Positions 17,066 through 29,530 are shown, numbered from the stretch's first letter. The stretch: DNA of 34,518 bases from Saprospiraceae bacterium (GCA_020627705.1 JAHDGJ010000023.1:14414-48931); one strand, 5' to 3'. Notes: generated by a model not told the origin, from the letters alone. Made by a program: numbers and translations.

Positions 17066-17908
17066 ATGATTATAGTAAGTGGGGCGAACGGACAACTAGG
17101 TTTAGAATTACAAGCTTTAACAAAAAGCTCAAATCAAAATCTTTTGTTCTTATCTAAGCATGAGTTGGACATTACTGATGAGCTTCAATTGCGTAAAACA
17201 TTCGAAAATCATTCGCCGAAATTCTTCGTCAATTGCGCGGCATACACTGCAGTTGACCAAGCTGAAGACTACCCAGATGCAAGTTTCAATATTAATGCCA
17301 GCGCTTTACAGACCATTGGAAAACTCTGTAAAGAATTCGATACGAAACTAATTCATATCTCTTCAGATTACGTCTATCATATTAACAGCAATTCTCCGCT
17401 AAGAGAATTTGACAAAACCAATCCACAGGGCGTTTATGCCAAATCCAAACATCAAGGAGAAATTGAAGTTATAGATTCAGGTTGCGCATATATAATTTTA
17501 AGAACCTCTTGGGTCTTTTCTTCCTTTGGCAAAAATTTTGTCAAAACAATTTTGAGATTCGCTGATCAAAAAAAAGAATTAAACATAGTTAATGATCAAA
17601 TTGGCGCACCCACGTATGCCAAAGATCTTGCACGGATTATCTTGAAGATCATAAATCTAGATAAAGGATGGAATCAAATATATAATTTCAGTAATAGCTT
17701 GCAATGTAGTTGGTTTGATATTGCGAGATTTATTGTTGATAAAAAAGAGCTACCGTTAGTCATTCATCCCATACCCTCATCACAATACCCTACTGCTGCA
17801 AAAAGACCTAAATGGAGTGTTTTGTCCTCTGAAAAAATAAAGAACGCCTTCGGAATCAAAATTAGAACTTGGAAAGAAGCATTAGAAGAGTGTTTAGAAC
17901 TTTTATAA
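17066..17908 (+). CDS. rfbD: dTDP-4-dehydrorhamnose reductase
   Basis: RfbD/RmlD is the NADPH-dependent last step in dTDP-L-rhamnose synthesis. The frame is open from 17036, but the ATG at 17066 is preferred because it puts MIIVSGANGQLG, the Rossmann nucleotide-binding loop, at the N-terminus and avoids overlap with the hydrolase gene. The resulting 280-residue length is normal. Other support: FVNCAAYTAVDQAEDY, SSDYVY, the short-chain dehydrogenase pair Y124-x3-K128 (YAKSK), and RTSWVFSSFGKNFV. The gene pairs with rfbC upstream. Confidence 0.96.
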   Translation: MIIVSGANGQLGLELQALTKSSNQNLLFLSKHELDITDELQLRKTFENHSPKFFVNCAAYTAVDQAEDYPDASFNINASALQTIGKLCKEFDTKLIHISSDYVYHINSNSPLREFDKTNPQGVYAKSKHQGEIEVIDSGCAYIILRTSWVFSSFGKNFVKTILRFADQKKELNIVNDQIGAPTYAKDLARIILKIINLDKGWNQIYNFSNSLQCSWFDIARFIVDKKELPLVIHPIPSSQYPTAAKRPKWSVLSSEKIKNAFGIKIRTWKEALEECLELL

Positions 17909-17936
17909 AACGGTTTTTCCGAATATGAAATAGTCA

Positions 17937-17944
17937 TACATTTG
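17937..17944 (+). promoter_or_regulatory. Candidate promoter -7 box overlapping a start-codon hairpin
   Basis: TACATTTG fits TAnnTTTG and ends 7 bp before the ATG at 17951. If used, the RNA would begin at or next to the start codon. The same bases form part of an inverted repeat with arms TCATACAT (17934-17941) and ATGTATGA (17947-17954). The -33 region is only a T-run at 17914-17918, so support is modest. Confidence 0.3.
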
Positions 17945-17950
17945 TTATGT

Positions 17951-20659
17951 ATGATGTACAGAATTGTAATTTCTGCTTGTATTCTTTTCCTATCACAGTC
18001 TCTTTGTGCTACTCATAACCGAGCTGGTGAAATCAGCTTCATTCAACTCGATGAACTAACGATTCGGATGACCATTACTACTTATACAAAAACAAGCAGC
18101 ACCTCGGCAGATCGAGACAGCTTAGCTGTATTTTGGGGGGATGGTACTACAGAATTTGTAATGAGAACCAATGGAAACGGGCAGGAATTAGCAAATGATG
18201 TCAAGCTTAACACTTATGTAGCCGATCATACCTACCCAGGAATAAATACCTATACTATTTCTTTCATGGATCCCAATCGCGTTGAAAACATTCTCAATGT
18301 AAATCCTCCATATTCTATAGATGTACCATTTTATCTGGAAACTACTTTCACCTTTCTAAATACTCAATTTCAAGGCATAAATAATTCTCCAGTTTTATTG
18401 CAGGCGCCTCTAGATTTTGCTTGCGTTAATCAACCTTTTATACATAATCCTAATGCCTACGACGCAGATGGCGATTCCATTGCCTATGAATTGGTTGTAC
18501 CCTTACAAACTGAAGGAAATCCTGTGCCTGATTATATTTTCCCAGATCAAATTGCTCCAGGTCCAAACAACATGATTTCATTGGATGAAAAAACTGGAGA
18601 TTTCGTTTGGGATTCACCAAAAATTCAAGGAGAATACAACATTGCTATCCGAATCAAAGAATACAGAAACGGGATACTTATAAGCAGTATGATTCGCGAT
18701 ATGCAAATTTTAGTTAAGCAATGTGACAGCCAACCCCCTACTATTGAAAGCGTCGAAGAGGTGTGTATAGTTGCTGGCAACTTCTTAGATATTGAAGTAG
18801 AGATTAATGATCCTGACCAAGGTGATTTGGTACAATGGACTGCTACAGGAGGCCCTTTCCAACAATCGCCAAACACCGCAGAGTTAAGTTTTGACTCTAC
18901 ATTCAATGCTGTTGCCTTTTCTACTCAATTACAATGGCAAACAGATTGCTCCCACATACGAGACCAGCCTTATCAGGTGGTAATACGTGCGGTGGATAAC
19001 TCGGAAGGTTCCACTGGTTTGTCCACCTTAAAGACTATAAGAATAAAGGTGGTAGGTCCTCCACCTCTTGGACTAACAGCACAATCTTTGGATAATGCCA
19101 TTAGGCTAGAATGGGATTACCCCTATGCCTGTATTAATCCCAGCGATTTTTTTCAAGGCTTCTCTGTGTGGCGTAAAGAATTGAGTAATCCTTTTGTTTT
19201 GGACACATGTGTCAATGGACTCGAAGGAAAAGGATATGAAAAAATTGAATTTAACACCTCTGCAAATGACGGGAGTCAATATTTCTTTTTGGATGAGGAC
19301 ATATCAAATGACAAAGCTTATTGTTATCGAATATTGGCAGAATTTGCCTTACTCTCAAGCACAGGAAATCCATTTAACAGAATAGAAAGTCTTAGCTCTG
19401 AAGAAGCTTGTTTACAACTCTCTAGAGATTTACCTCTATTAACAAAAGCAAGCGTCATAACGACAGACCTGAATAACGGTACGATTGAAATCGAATGGAC
19501 TAAACCACTAAGCTCTGATTTTGACACCTTGCTGAATCCCGGACCTTATCGCTATGTATTAAAAGGCGGAACAAACGCCCTTAATTTAGCAGAATTACCC
19601 GGTGCTGTATTTACGCAGCCCTTCTTCAGTTCTCCGATTGATACAATGTATATCCATCAGGGAATCAACACCTTAGAAGAACAGTTCATTTATCAATTGG
19701 ATTTTTACACTGGATCGCAATCAGAATTATATGGCAGTACTCAAACTGCTTCTTCGATATATTTAAACGCAGAACCCAAAGACCAAAGAGTTGAGCTCAA
19801 CTGGGTGTTTGACACGCCTTGGCAAAACTATTCTTTTGAGGTAAATCGCTTTAATCCAACCACATCAACTTTTGATTCCATTGGCACTTCTATTACTCCC
19901 TCATATATCGACACAGACTTAATTAATGGTGAAGAATATTGCTACCAAATTTTAGCTTTTGGATCATATGGAATAGATAATACACCGACAACTATTTTAA
20001 ATCTATCCCAAGAAAATTGTGCCACACCTATTGATTTAGAACCACCTTGTCCTCCGAATCTTTCTGTTTCTAGTCTGTGCGAAAAACTGAGCAATATTAT
20101 TTCGCCAGAAGATTTAGTAAATTCATTGCAATGGATAAATCCTGATAATGATTGCAATTTATCTGAAGACATAAGCGGCTATAACATATACTATGGCACT
20201 GATGATGATCAATTTGAGCTTATTGGCACGAACATGCAAGTAGAAAACTTAGGCTTTGAACATTTAGTTGAAGAAGGTCAATTGGGATGCTATGCAGTAA
20301 CAGCATTTGACACCAATTCAAATGAAAGCCCGCTTTCTAATGTGATTTGCATAGAAACTTGTCCTCAATATGAGTTGCCCAATACTTTTACACCTAACGC
20401 AGATGGTTTTAACGATCTTTTTAAACCGATCAAGAATATTTTTGTTTCAAGTATAGATTTTAAAGTTTACAACAGATGGGGCAACTTGGTTTATGAAACG
20501 ACTGACCCCATAATCAATTGGGATGGAAATAATTTAAATCAAAAACCCTTGGCTGATGGTACATATTACTACACTTGTAGAATTTATGAAAACAGCCAAG
20601 GCGTAGAAAGAGAAGCAACAGAAGCTTTATCAGGCTTTATTCATTTATTAAGAGGATAA
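17951..20659 (+). CDS. Secreted surface protein with T9SS type B (gliding-motility-type) C-terminal domain
   Basis: The frame can be read from a TTG at 17942, but ATG at 17951 (or 17954) gives a clean signal peptide MMYRIVISACILFLSQSLCA and is preferred: 902 residues. The mature N-terminus THNRAGEISF with TTYTKTSS and DRDSLAVFWGDGT belongs to a family of large Bacteroidota surface proteins. A cadherin-like YDADGDSIAYEL segment (about residue 170) and fibronectin-III-like stretches (GLTAQSLDNAIRLEWDY, about 370; VELNWVFDTPWQNYSF, about 615) follow. The C-terminus, PNTFTPNADGFNDLFKPI, KVYNRWGNLVYET, WDG-N and LADGTYYY, is a typical type B sorting domain. Expected at the cell surface after T9SS export. 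Starts 42 bp after rfbD and ends 6 bp before ribE. Confidence 0.9.
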   Translation: MMYRIVISACILFLSQSLCATHNRAGEISFIQLDELTIRMTITTYTKTSSTSADRDSLAVFWGDGTTEFVMRTNGNGQELANDVKLNTYVADHTYPGINTYTISFMDPNRVENILNVNPPYSIDVPFYLETTFTFLNTQFQGINNSPVLLQAPLDFACVNQPFIHNPNAYDADGDSIAYELVVPLQTEGNPVPDYIFPDQIAPGPNNMISLDEKTGDFVWDSPKIQGEYNIAIRIKEYRNGILISSMIRDMQILVKQCDSQPPTIESVEEVCIVAGNFLDIEVEINDPDQGDLVQWTATGGPFQQSPNTAELSFDSTFNAVAFSTQLQWQTDCSHIRDQPYQVVIRAVDNSEGSTGLSTLKTIRIKVVGPPPLGLTAQSLDNAIRLEWDYPYACINPSDFFQGFSVWRKELSNPFVLDTCVNGLEGKGYEKIEFNTSANDGSQYFFLDEDISNDKAYCYRILAEFALLSSTGNPFNRIESLSSEEACLQLSRDLPLLTKASVITTDLNNGTIEIEWTKPLSSDFDTLLNPGPYRYVLKGGTNALNLAELPGAVFTQPFFSSPIDTMYIHQGINTLEEQFIYQLDFYTGSQSELYGSTQTASSIYLNAEPKDQRVELNWVFDTPWQNYSFEVNRFNPTTSTFDSIGTSITPSYIDTDLINGEEYCYQILAFGSYGIDNTPTTILNLSQENCATPIDLEPPCPPNLSVSSLCEKLSNIISPEDLVNSLQWINPDNDCNLSEDISGYNIYYGTDDDQFELIGTNMQVENLGFEHLVEEGQLGCYAVTAFDTNSNESPLSNVICIETCPQYELPNTFTPNADGFNDLFKPIKNIFVSSIDFKVYNRWGNLVYETTDPIINWDGNNLNQKPLADGTYYYTCRIYENSQGVEREATEALSGFIHLLRG

Positions 20660-20665
20660 CAATTT

Positions 20666-21259
20666 ATGTTTACGGGAATTATCGAGGACTTAGGAAAAAT
20701 AACCTCAATAGAAAAAGAAGACAGTAACCTTCATTTTTGCATTGAAAGTAAAATTTCTCCAGAATTAAAAATAGATCAAAGCATTGCGCACAATGGGGTT
20801 TGTCTTACCGTAATTGAGCTAAACCAAAAGGAGTATGTTGTTACGGCTATCAAAGAAACCCTCGACATTTCAAGTTTGTCCAATTTAAAGGAAGGCGACG
20901 TCATAAATCTTGAACGATCAATGAGTCAAAACGGCAGATTAGACGGTCATATAGTGCAAGGACACGTAGACGGTTTAGCGACTTGTAAAGCAATAGAAGA
21001 TTTGAATGGTTCTTGGAAATTCACTTTTCAAATTGATCCTCAAAACGCTCATTTGCTTGTTGATAAAGGCTCTGTGTGTATTAACGGCGTGAGCCTTACG
21101 GTTTGTGACTTGACGCAATCTTCTTTTAGCGTCAACATCATCCCTTACACTTACGAGAATACCAATTTCAAAGCACTCTCATTAGAAGAAACAGTTAATA
21201 TAGAATTTGACATCCTAGGCAAATATGTTTCTAGGTATCTTTCGCTTACCGCAAAATAA
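20666..21259 (+). CDS. ribE: Riboflavin synthase, alpha subunit
   Basis: This enzyme dismutates two 6,7-dimethyl-8-ribityllumazine molecules to riboflavin. The 197-residue protein begins MFTGIIEDLGKI, the family hallmark, and contains the two lumazine-binding repeats, with IAHNGVCLTV in the first and INGVSLTV in the second; LDGHIVQGHVDG marks the junction region. Length is normal. It follows the type B surface-protein gene by 6 bp, an odd neighbour, and is the last gene of the plus-strand run. No FMN riboswitch is visible upstream, consistent with its position inside a transcript. Confidence 0.97.
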   Translation: MFTGIIEDLGKITSIEKEDSNLHFCIESKISPELKIDQSIAHNGVCLTVIELNQKEYVVTAIKETLDISSLSNLKEGDVINLERSMSQNGRLDGHIVQGHVDGLATCKAIEDLNGSWKFTFQIDPQNAHLLVDKGSVCINGVSLTVCDLTQSSFSVNIIPYTYENTNFKALSLEETVNIEFDILGKYVSRYLSLTAK

Positions 21260-21297
21260 AAAAGGGAACGAATTTACATTCGCTCCCTTGTTTTATT
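21260..21297. terminator. Bidirectional terminator between ribE and rpoC
   Basis: A 12-bp stem with a 4-nt loop (arms AAGGGAACGAAT and ATTCGCTCCCTT on the plus strand) lies between convergent genes. On the minus strand the one imperfect pair becomes a G-U pair and the stem is followed by TTTTTTATTTT, so it fits best as the rpoC terminator. On the plus strand there is an A-C mismatch and a GTTTTATTT tail, still usable after ribE. Confidence 0.85.
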
Positions 21298-21318
21298 TAA
21301 AACCTTAAGGTTTACTTC

Positions 21319-24300
21319 TTACTCTGCATCAACCAATTCTTCCCCTTCCTCTTCTACAAAAGCTGGAGCCGTTTGTTTAGGTGTAACTAAAAGTTCTCCA
21401 TACTTTTTAAGTCCCGTACCTGCAGGGATCTTCTTTCCTACAATTACATTCTCTTTCAATCCATTTAATGTATCGCGTTTGGCGGTGATTGCCGCAGTAC
21501 TCAATACTTTAGTCGTTTCCTGGAATGATGCTGCAGAAATCCAACTCTTTGTACCCAAAGATGCTCTTGTTATACCCTGAAGGATCGGCTTTGCTGTTGC
21601 TGGCATTGCATCTCTAAATTGGGTGATTTTTTTGTCGTTACGTTTGAGCAGTGAATTTTCTTCACGCAATTGTCTAATGCTTACGATTTGTCCAGCCTTC
21701 AAATTGGAAGATTCTCCCGCATCCGTAATCACTTTCTTATCAAAAATCCAATCGTTTTCTTTTAAGAAATCGTATTTCTCTACGGCCTCATTTTCTAAGA
21801 AAGACGTATCCCCTGCATCTTCAATTTTCAATCGCTTCATCATCTGTCTTACAATGGTCTCAATGTGTTTGTCATTGATACCAATACCCTGAGATCTATA
21901 TACTTCTTGGATACCATTAGTTATGTACTGCTGTACCGCAAACGTTCCTTTAATATTAAGTATATCTTCCGGAGAAATCTTTCCATCTGACAACTGTGAT
22001 CCTGCCCTCACAAAATCACCTTCTTGAACAAGAATATGCTTAGAAAGATTAATCAAGTACTTTCTTCGTTGACTTGTTTTTTCATCCTCCACAAAAACCT
22101 CTCGATTCCCTCTTTTGATCGAACCAAAAGAAACAATTCCATCTATCTCAGACACTACCGCAGGATTCGAAGGATTTCTCGCTTCAAAAAGCTCTGTAAC
22201 TCTTGGAAGACCACCAGTAATATCTTGGATTTGACCTAGCTTTCTCGGAATCTTTGCTATTCTTTCACCTGCTTTTACTGCATCTCCATCATCTTTTGAA
22301 ATGTATGCCCCCACAGGTAAGTTATAACTCTTGAGCTCTTTACCTTTAGAAGAAACAATCTTAATAGTTGGGATCTTCTTTTTCTTCTTGGCTTCTACAA
22401 TAACCTTCTCAGCAAAACCTGTTTGGTCATCTCTTTCGATTCTATAAGTCAATCCTTCCTCTATATCCTCATATTGGATTACCCCAGAGAATTCAGAAAT
22501 GATCTCTGAGTTAAATGGATCCCAAGAACAAATCAATTCATCCTTTGACACCTTGGCTTTGTCTTTAACCATAAGACTCGCTCCATAAGGTACATGTATC
22601 GTGGCAAACTCCTTACCAGTGTCTTTATCCTTTATTCTGATTTCACCAGATCTTGAAAGCACAATGTTGGTTTTCTTACCAGCATCGTCATATGTTGTGG
22701 TTTTAATGTTATCAAATTCGAGCACACCGTCAAACTTGGACTTCACCTCTGATTCCGTTTTACTTACAGATGCGACACCACCTACGTGGAAAGTACGCAG
22801 GGTCAACTGTGTTCCTGGCTCACCAATACTTTGGGCAGCGATAATACCAACAACATCGCCTTGCTCAGCAATTCTACCTGTGGCTAAATTCTTACCATAA
22901 CATTTGGTACAAACGCCACTAGGCATTTCGCATGTAAGAACCGAACGAATTAAAACTTTTTCTACTCCAGCATCTTCAACCTGTTGAGCTAAAGCATGAG
23001 ATATATACTGTCCAGCCTCAACAAGTATCTCTTGGCTAACCGGATGCTCAATATCATATAAACTGTACCTTCCTTCAATACGCTCAGAAAGATTCTGAAC
23101 GATTTTGTCATTTTCTTTTAAAGCGCTCGTTTCTATTCCTCTTAAGGTTTCACAATCCACTGCTTGTATAATAACGTCTTGAGAAACATCAACTAATCTA
23201 CGAGTCAAATACCCCGCATCAGCCGTTTTCAAAGCGGTATCCGCCAAACCTTTTCTTGCACCGTGCGTGGAAATGAAATATTCCAAAACAGATAAACCTT
23301 GAACAAAGTTTGACAAAATTGGATTTTCAATAATTGCTCCACCCGTATCACCTGATTTTCTCGGTTTCGCCATCAATCCTCTCAACCCACAAAGCTGTTT
23401 AATTTGCTGCTTTGATCCCCTCGCACCTGAATCCAACATCATATACACTGAGTTGAAACCTTTTTTGTGCTCGGCCAATTCTTTCATCAACGTATCTGTA
23501 ATCTTATTATCAGCATACGTCCACTTATCTATGACTTGGTTATATCTTTCATTGGAAGTTATAAGTCCCATGTTATAACTATTCCACACCTCATCAACTT
23601 CACTTTGGGCTTCCAACAAGGTTCTTTCTTTTATGGTCGGATCAATTAGGTCTCCAAGGTTAAAAGATAAGCCACCTTTAAATGACCAATAAAAACCTAG
23701 GCCTTTGATCTTATCCAAAAATTCTGCACAAACAGAAAAATCTGTTTTTGTGATCACCATAGAGATAATCTTCTTCAAATTTTTCTTTGTGAGCAACTCG
23801 TTCACATAAGGAACATTTTCTGGAACCGCTTTATTAAAAAGAATTCTACCCATGGTAGTATCTACAATTCCAGGCACAATTTGCCCCAATTCATTTTCGA
23901 CGGTAGCCCTAACTTTTACACTTGCATGTAAATCAACTCGCCCTTCGTTGTATGCAATTTCGGCCTCTTCCGCCGAATAAAATGTCATACCTTCTCCATT
24001 TACCTTATCATCTTTAGTTGATGCAATAGGCTTCGTCAAATAGTATAGACCCAAAACCATATCCTGAGAAGGAAGCGTGATTGGAGAACCATTTTGAGGA
24101 TTCAACATGTTGTGCGAAGCCAACATCAATAATTGAGCTTCCAAAATAGCACCATGACTTAATGGTACATGTACCGCCATTTGATCCCCATCAAAATCCG
24201 CGTTAAAAGCACCACAAACCAATGGGTGCAATTGAATAGCTTTACCTTCAATTAACTTAGGCTGGAATGCTTGAATTGACAAACGGTGAAGCGTAGGAGC

Positions 24301-25620
24301 CCTGTTTAATAAAATAGGGTGTCCTTTCAATATATTTTCTAAGATTTCCCAGATTACTGGATCTTTTCTATCTACAAGTTTCTTCGCACTCTTTACCGTT
24401 TTTACTATACCTCTTTCAATCAGTTTTCTGATCACAAAAGGTTTAAACAGTTCAGAGGCCATTCCTTTAGGAAGTCCACATTCGTGAAGTTTCAATTCAG
24501 GACCTACCACGATAACAGATCGACCAGAATAATCAACCCTTTTACCCAAAAGGTTTTGTCTAAATCGACCTTGCTTTCCTTTAAGTATATCACTCAAAGA
24601 CTTTAAAGATCGTCCACCTTCTGCCTTTACAGCATTTGACTTTCTTGAGTTATCAAACAAAGAATCAACTGCTTCTTGAAGCATTCTTTTCTCGTTTCTT
24701 AAGATCACCTCTGGTGCTTTAATTTCGAGTAGTCTCTTTAAACGGTTGTTTCTGATGATTACTCTTCTGTATAAGTCATTTAAATCAGATGAAGCAAAAC
24801 GACCGCCATCCAAAGGAACTAATGGTCTTAGCTCAGGTGGAATTACTGGAAGATATTGAATGATAGCCCATTCTGGCTTGTTTTCTTGACGAGTATGTCC
24901 ATCTCTAAAAGCTTCAACAACTCTTAATCTTTTAAGCGCCTCTGACTTTCTTTGTTGCGACGTTTCGTTAGCGGCCTGATGTCTCAGATCAAAAGATAAT
25001 TGATCCAAATCCAATCTTTCTAATAGTCCCTTCACACCATCAGCACCCATCATAGCTATAAACTTATTTGGGTCCGAATCATCAAGCATTTGGTTGCTCT
25101 CATCCAACTTATCCAAAGCTTCAAAGTATTCTTCTTCAGTCAACAATGTTTTGTGCTCATACTCCTCGGCTAATGCTCCTGCCTGAATTACTACATACCT
25201 TTCGTAGTAAATAATTGTTTCTAATTTTTTAGAAGACAATCCTAGAAGGTAACCAATTTTGTTAGGCAAAGACTTAAAAAACCAAATATGTACCACTGGA
25301 ACAACTAACTTAATGTGTCCCATTCGCTCTCTTCTCACTTTCTTCTCCGTTACCTCAACCCCACAGCGATCACAAACGATTCCTTTGTATCGAATTCTTT
25401 TATACTTACCACAATAACATTCAAAATCCTTTACAGGTCCGAATATTCTTTCACAGAATAATCCGTCTCTTTCTGGTTTGTATGATCTGTAGTTTATAGT
25501 CTCAGGTTTTAACACCTCACCATATGATCTTTCCAAAATATCATCTGGAGAACATAGGCTAATCGTGATTGAATTAAAATCCGAGGTTTTTCTATTTTCT
25601 AATTTCTTCTTAAATGGCAT
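21319..25620 (-). CDS. rpoC: RNA polymerase beta' subunit
   Basis: 1433 residues, normal for Bacteroidota. The N-terminal zinc site is C68, C70, C83, C86; the catalytic magnesium loop NADFDGDQ is at 473-480 with D475, D477, D479; the second zinc site is C823, C897, C904, C907. [19 protein letters not shown] and the trigger-loop region [18 protein letters not shown] are intact. The C-terminus is acidic ([11 protein letters not shown]). It follows rpoB by 42 bp with no separate promoter visible, and ends in the bidirectional terminator shared with ribE. Confidence 0.99.
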   Translation of the reverse strand: MPFKKKLENRKTSDFNSITISLCSPDDILERSYGEVLKPETINYRSYKPERDGLFCERIFGPVKDFECYCGKYKRIRYKGIVCDRCGVEVTEKKVRRERMGHIKLVVPVVHIWFFKSLPNKIGYLLGLSSKKLETIIYYERYVVIQAGALAEEYEHKTLLTEEEYFEALDKLDESNQMLDDSDPNKFIAMMGADGVKGLLERLDLDQLSFDLRHQAANETSQQRKSEALKRLRVVEAFRDGHTRQENKPEWAIIQYLPVIPPELRPLVPLDGGRFASSDLNDLYRRVIIRNNRLKRLLEIKAPEVILRNEKRMLQEAVDSLFDNSRKSNAVKAEGGRSLKSLSDILKGKQGRFRQNLLGKRVDYSGRSVIVVGPELKLHECGLPKGMASELFKPFVIRKLIERGIVKTVKSAKKLVDRKDPVIWEILENILKGHPILLNRAPTLHRLSIQAFQPKLIEGKAIQLHPLVCGAFNADFDGDQMAVHVPLSHGAILEAQLLMLASHNMLNPQNGSPITLPSQDMVLGLYYLTKPIASTKDDKVNGEGMTFYSAEEAEIAYNEGRVDLHASVKVRATVENELGQIVPGIVDTTMGRILFNKAVPENVPYVNELLTKKNLKKIISMVITKTDFSVCAEFLDKIKGLGFYWSFKGGLSFNLGDLIDPTIKERTLLEAQSEVDEVWNSYNMGLITSNERYNQVIDKWTYADNKITDTLMKELAEHKKGFNSVYMMLDSGARGSKQQIKQLCGLRGLMAKPRKSGDTGGAIIENPILSNFVQGLSVLEYFISTHGARKGLADTALKTADAGYLTRRLVDVSQDVIIQAVDCETLRGIETSALKENDKIVQNLSERIEGRYSLYDIEHPVSQEILVEAGQYISHALAQQVEDAGVEKVLIRSVLTCEMPSGVCTKCYGKNLATGRIAEQGDVVGIIAAQSIGEPGTQLTLRTFHVGGVASVSKTESEVKSKFDGVLEFDNIKTTTYDDAGKKTNIVLSRSGEIRIKDKDTGKEFATIHVPYGASLMVKDKAKVSKDELICSWDPFNSEIISEFSGVIQYEDIEEGLTYRIERDDQTGFAEKVIVEAKKKKKIPTIKIVSSKGKELKSYNLPVGAYISKDDGDAVKAGERIAKIPRKLGQIQDITGGLPRVTELFEARNPSNPAVVSEIDGIVSFGSIKRGNREVFVEDEKTSQRRKYLINLSKHILVQEGDFVRAGSQLSDGKISPEDILNIKGTFAVQQYITNGIQEVYRSQGIGINDKHIETIVRQMMKRLKIEDAGDTSFLENEAVEKYDFLKENDWIFDKKVITDAGESSNLKAGQIVSIRQLREENSLLKRNDKKITQFRDAMPATAKPILQGITRASLGTKSWISAASFQETTKVLSTAAITAKRDTLNGLKENVIVGKKIPAGTGLKKYGELLVTPKQTAPAFVEEEGEELVDAE

Positions 25621-25662
25621 CGTGCTATTTATATATGGCTAAGAAATATTATTCAAAAAAGT

Positions 25663-28600
25663 TTAATCAAATTTCACATCAAGAGCTAAACCTCTCAATT
25701 CGTGAACCAATACATTAAATGATTCCGGAATGTTAGGCTTTGGAAGGTTTTCTCCCTTCACAATCGCTTCATAGGTCTTGGCTCTACCAATGATATCATC
25801 TGATTTTAGGGTCAATAATTCCCTAAGGATATTTGATGCTCCATAAGCTTCAAGTGCCCATACCTCCATTTCACCAAATCTTTGACCCCCAAACTGCGCC
25901 TTACCACCAAGTGGTTGCTGTGTAATCAATGAATATGGTCCAATGGATCTTGCGTGCATCTTGTCGTCTATCATATGCGACAGTTTCAACATATAGATCA
26001 CACCTACCGTTGCTTGCTGATGGAAACGATCTCCCGTTTCTCCGTCGTGGAGATAGGTTTGACCTAATGAAGGAAGATCCGCCTGCTTAATATAATCCTC
26101 AATTTCATCCAGACTTGCTCCATCAAAGATTGGCGTCGCAAACTTGAGTCCAAGTTTAACTCCTGCCCACCCCAAAACGGTTTCAAATATCTGTCCTAAG
26201 TTCATCCTAGAAGGTACACCCAATGGGTTTAGGATAATATCAACAGGAGTTCCGTCTTCCAGGAATGGCATATCTTCTAGCTTTACTATCCTGGATACAA
26301 TTCCTTTATTACCATGTCTTCCGGCAAGCTTATCTCCTACTTTGAGTTTACGCTTTTTGGCAATATAAACTTTAGCAAGTTTCAATACACCAGCTGGAAG
26401 CTCATCTCCAATACTTATGTTGAACTTCTCTCTCTTGAATCGACCAACTTCTTCGTTTACTTTAATCGAGTAATTATGAAGCAGTCTCGCAATTAATGTG
26501 TTGTTATCCGCATCCTTCGTCCAACCTGTGTAATCAACCTGACTGTAATCAATTTGCTTTAAGGTCTTACTTGTAAACTTCTTTCCTTTAGGGACTACTT
26601 CTTCATTATAAATAGACATTACGCCTTCAGACGATGCTCCTTTCAACAAGACCATTAGTTTGTCAACCAAAACAGTTTTCAACTCGTTTAAAGTAATCTC
26701 ATGGCTGTCGTCCAACTTGGTCAACAATTCTTTTTCTTGAACCTTTTGGAACTTATCCTTTTTGGCTCTAGCAAACAATTGTTTGTTTATAACTACCCCT
26801 TTAGTAGACGGAGGTGCTTTCAAAGATGCATCTTTAACATCACCTGCTTTATCTCCAAATATTGCCCGCAATAACTTCTCTTCAGGAGTCGGATCGGATT
26901 GTCCTTTCGGTGTAATTTTACCAATTAGGATATCCCCTTCTTTCACCCAAGCCCCTACTCTAATTATTCCGTTTTCATCAAGATTTTTAGTAGCATCCTC
27001 AGAAACATTTGGAATATCATTGGTCAATTCTTCTTCTCCAAGTTTGGTATCTCTTACATCCAATTCGAAAGACTGAATATGAAGCGATGTAAATACATCC
27101 TCTCTAACGACTCTCTCAGAAAGCACAATGGCATCCTCAAAATTGTACCCTTTCCAAGGCATGAAAGCAACCATTAGGTTTTGACCTAAGGCCAACTCTC
27201 CCTTTTCTGTAGCGTATCCATCACAAAGCAAAGAACCCTTCTTAACACGATCACCAACTTTGACCAATGGCTTAAGGTTAATACAAGATCCTTGGTTCGT
27301 TCGAACAAATTTGGTCAAACTGTATGATTTGCTATCGTCTTCAAAGGACACAAGCTGCTCCTCTTCCGTTCTGTCGTATTTTATGATCACTTCGTTGGCA
27401 TCCACATATTCCACAACACCCGGACCTTCAGCGTTAATCATCATTCTAGAATCCTCTGCAACCTTTTTCTCAATCCCTGTTCCTACAATAGGAGATTTAG
27501 GATTCAATAAAGGCACTGCTTGACGCTGCATGTTTGAACCCATCAAAGCTCTGTTGGCATCATCATTTTCTAAGAAAGGAATCAATGATGCAGATACCCC
27601 AACAATTTGGTTCGGTGCAACATCCATGTATTCTATCTCCTCTGGAGCCAATACTGGGAAATCACCGTGTTCTCTACATTTAATTCTATCGGCAAGGAAA
27701 GCACCTTTTTCTGTTATTGGTGCGTTGGCCTGAGCAATCTTTTTAAAGTCTTCCATTTCTGCAGATAGGTATTCTGCTTTTTTCACGTCGACTTTTCCAT
27801 TGTTGACCTTTCTATACGGAGTTTCCAAGAAACCCATTTTGTTCACTTTTGCGTGCACGCAAAGTGTAGAAATCAATCCAATGTTTGGACCTTCAGGAGT
27901 TTCAATAGTACAAAGTCGCCCGTAGTGAGAATAATGCACATCTCTAACCTCAAAACCTGCTCTTTCCCTTGAAAGACCTCCAGGTCCTAAAGCAGAAATT
28001 CTGCGTTTGTGCGTAATCTCTGACAATGGATTGGTTTGATCCATAAATTGAGACAACTGAGAAGTTCCAAAGAAAGAGTTTATTACCGAAGAAAGAGTTC
28101 TTGCATTAATCAAATCAATCGGCGTGAATACCTCGTTATCCCGAACATTCATTCTTTCTCTGATCGTCCGAGCCATTCTTGCTAGACCTACACCAAACTG
28201 AGCATACAATTGTTCTCCAACGGTACGAATACGTCTGTTGCTTAAGTGGTCAATATCATCAAGCTCAGCTTTTGAATTGATTAATTGAACTAGATATCTA
28301 ACGATTTCGATGATGTCATCTTTAGTTAAAACCAAAGTTTCAAGACTTACATCGTTGTTTAATTTTCCATTGATCTTGTATCGACCAACTTCTCCTAAAT
28401 TGTATCGCTTATCTGAGAAAAATAATTTATCAATAATTCCTCTCGCAGTATCCTCATCTGGTGGATCAGTACCACGCAACTGACGATAGATGTGTGTAAC
28501 AGCTTCCAATTCAGAACTAGAAGGATCTTTTTGAAGGGTATTATAAATGATCGTAAAATCATCTTCTACACCTTCCTTTTGGAGAATCACTGTATCAGCT

Positions 28601-29478
28601 TCTGATTCCAAAATTTGCTCAATGTGCTCCTCTTCTAATTCGATATCTCTTTCAAGAACGATTTCGTTTCGCTCTATAGTGATTACCTCACCCGTATCTT
28701 CATCAACGAAATCCTCATTCCATTTCTTCAAAACTCTTGCAGCCAGTTTACGCCCAACAGCTTTTTTAAGGTTTTTCTTGTCTGCTTTAATTTCTTCAGC
28801 CAGATTAAAAATCTCTAAGATTTCTTTATCTGAGTCAAAACCGATCGCTCTTAGAAGGGTTGTAACTGGGAATTTTTTCTTTCTATCAATATATGCATAC
28901 ATCACAGTGTTGATGTCTGTAGCAAATTCCATCCATGCTCCTTTAAAAGGAATTACTCTAGCCGAGTAAATCTTAGAACCATTAGGGTGAAATGATTGAG
29001 AAAAGAAAACACCAGGAGATCTGTGCAATTGAGAAACCACCACTCTTTCTGCACCATTGATTACAAAGGTACCTTTTGGTGTCATATACGGTATATTTCC
29101 TAAGAATACATCCTGTACAATGGTTTCAAAATCAACATGCTCTTCATCATTACAAGAAAGACGAAGTTTTGCTTTTAGAGGAACACTGTATGTTAATCCT
29201 CTTTGATTACATTCCTCTATACTATATCTAGGAGGATCTACGAAATAATCCAAAAACTCAAGAACAAAAATGTTTCTTGCATCCGTGATTGGAAAATTTT
29301 CCTGAAACACCCGGAATAAACCTTCCGTATTTCTATTTTCTGGGGTTGTTTCAAGCTGGAAAAATTCTTGAAACGACTTTAACTGAATTTCCAATAAATC
29401 CGGATATGCCTCCGCTAATTGAATCTTCCCAAAATTGACTCGTGGTGGAGTCTGAACATCAGCCCTTTTAGATGCCAT
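25663..29478 (-). CDS. rpoB: RNA polymerase beta subunit
   Basis: 1271 residues, shorter than the E. coli protein, as usual in this phylum. The rifampicin-binding region is recognisable in [33 protein letters not shown] read as consecutive pieces, with the residues known to matter for sensitivity (Gln, Asp, His, Arg, Ser) in their wild-type form. [12 protein letters not shown] starts at residue 1048, and the C-terminal [13 protein letters not shown] is intact. Its transcript comes through the rplL-rpoB spacer, which contains a strong hairpin (29531-29582) able to reduce read-through, so rpoBC output may be set below that of rplJL. Confidence 0.99.
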   Translation of the reverse strand: MASKRADVQTPPRVNFGKIQLAEAYPDLLEIQLKSFQEFFQLETTPENRNTEGLFRVFQENFPITDARNIFVLEFLDYFVDPPRYSIEECNQRGLTYSVPLKAKLRLSCNDEEHVDFETIVQDVFLGNIPYMTPKGTFVINGAERVVVSQLHRSPGVFFSQSFHPNGSKIYSARVIPFKGAWMEFATDINTVMYAYIDRKKKFPVTTLLRAIGFDSDKEILEIFNLAEEIKADKKNLKKAVGRKLAARVLKKWNEDFVDEDTGEVITIERNEIVLERDIELEEEHIEQILESEADTVILQKEGVEDDFTIIYNTLQKDPSSSELEAVTHIYRQLRGTDPPDEDTARGIIDKLFFSDKRYNLGEVGRYKINGKLNNDVSLETLVLTKDDIIEIVRYLVQLINSKAELDDIDHLSNRRIRTVGEQLYAQFGVGLARMARTIRERMNVRDNEVFTPIDLINARTLSSVINSFFGTSQLSQFMDQTNPLSEITHKRRISALGPGGLSRERAGFEVRDVHYSHYGRLCTIETPEGPNIGLISTLCVHAKVNKMGFLETPYRKVNNGKVDVKKAEYLSAEMEDFKKIAQANAPITEKGAFLADRIKCREHGDFPVLAPEEIEYMDVAPNQIVGVSASLIPFLENDDANRALMGSNMQRQAVPLLNPKSPIVGTGIEKKVAEDSRMMINAEGPGVVEYVDANEVIIKYDRTEEEQLVSFEDDSKSYSLTKFVRTNQGSCINLKPLVKVGDRVKKGSLLCDGYATEKGELALGQNLMVAFMPWKGYNFEDAIVLSERVVREDVFTSLHIQSFELDVRDTKLGEEELTNDIPNVSEDATKNLDENGIIRVGAWVKEGDILIGKITPKGQSDPTPEEKLLRAIFGDKAGDVKDASLKAPPSTKGVVINKQLFARAKKDKFQKVQEKELLTKLDDSHEITLNELKTVLVDKLMVLLKGASSEGVMSIYNEEVVPKGKKFTSKTLKQIDYSQVDYTGWTKDADNNTLIARLLHNYSIKVNEEVGRFKREKFNISIGDELPAGVLKLAKVYIAKKRKLKVGDKLAGRHGNKGIVSRIVKLEDMPFLEDGTPVDIILNPLGVPSRMNLGQIFETVLGWAGVKLGLKFATPIFDGASLDEIEDYIKQADLPSLGQTYLHDGETGDRFHQQATVGVIYMLKLSHMIDDKMHARSIGPYSLITQQPLGGKAQFGGQRFGEMEVWALEAYGASNILRELLTLKSDDIIGRAKTYEAIVKGENLPKPNIPESFNVLVHELRGLALDVKFD

Positions 29479-29530
29479 TTACGTGGTTTTTATATTGATC
29501 AATACCAGAATAATTTTTTCGAATAACCAG

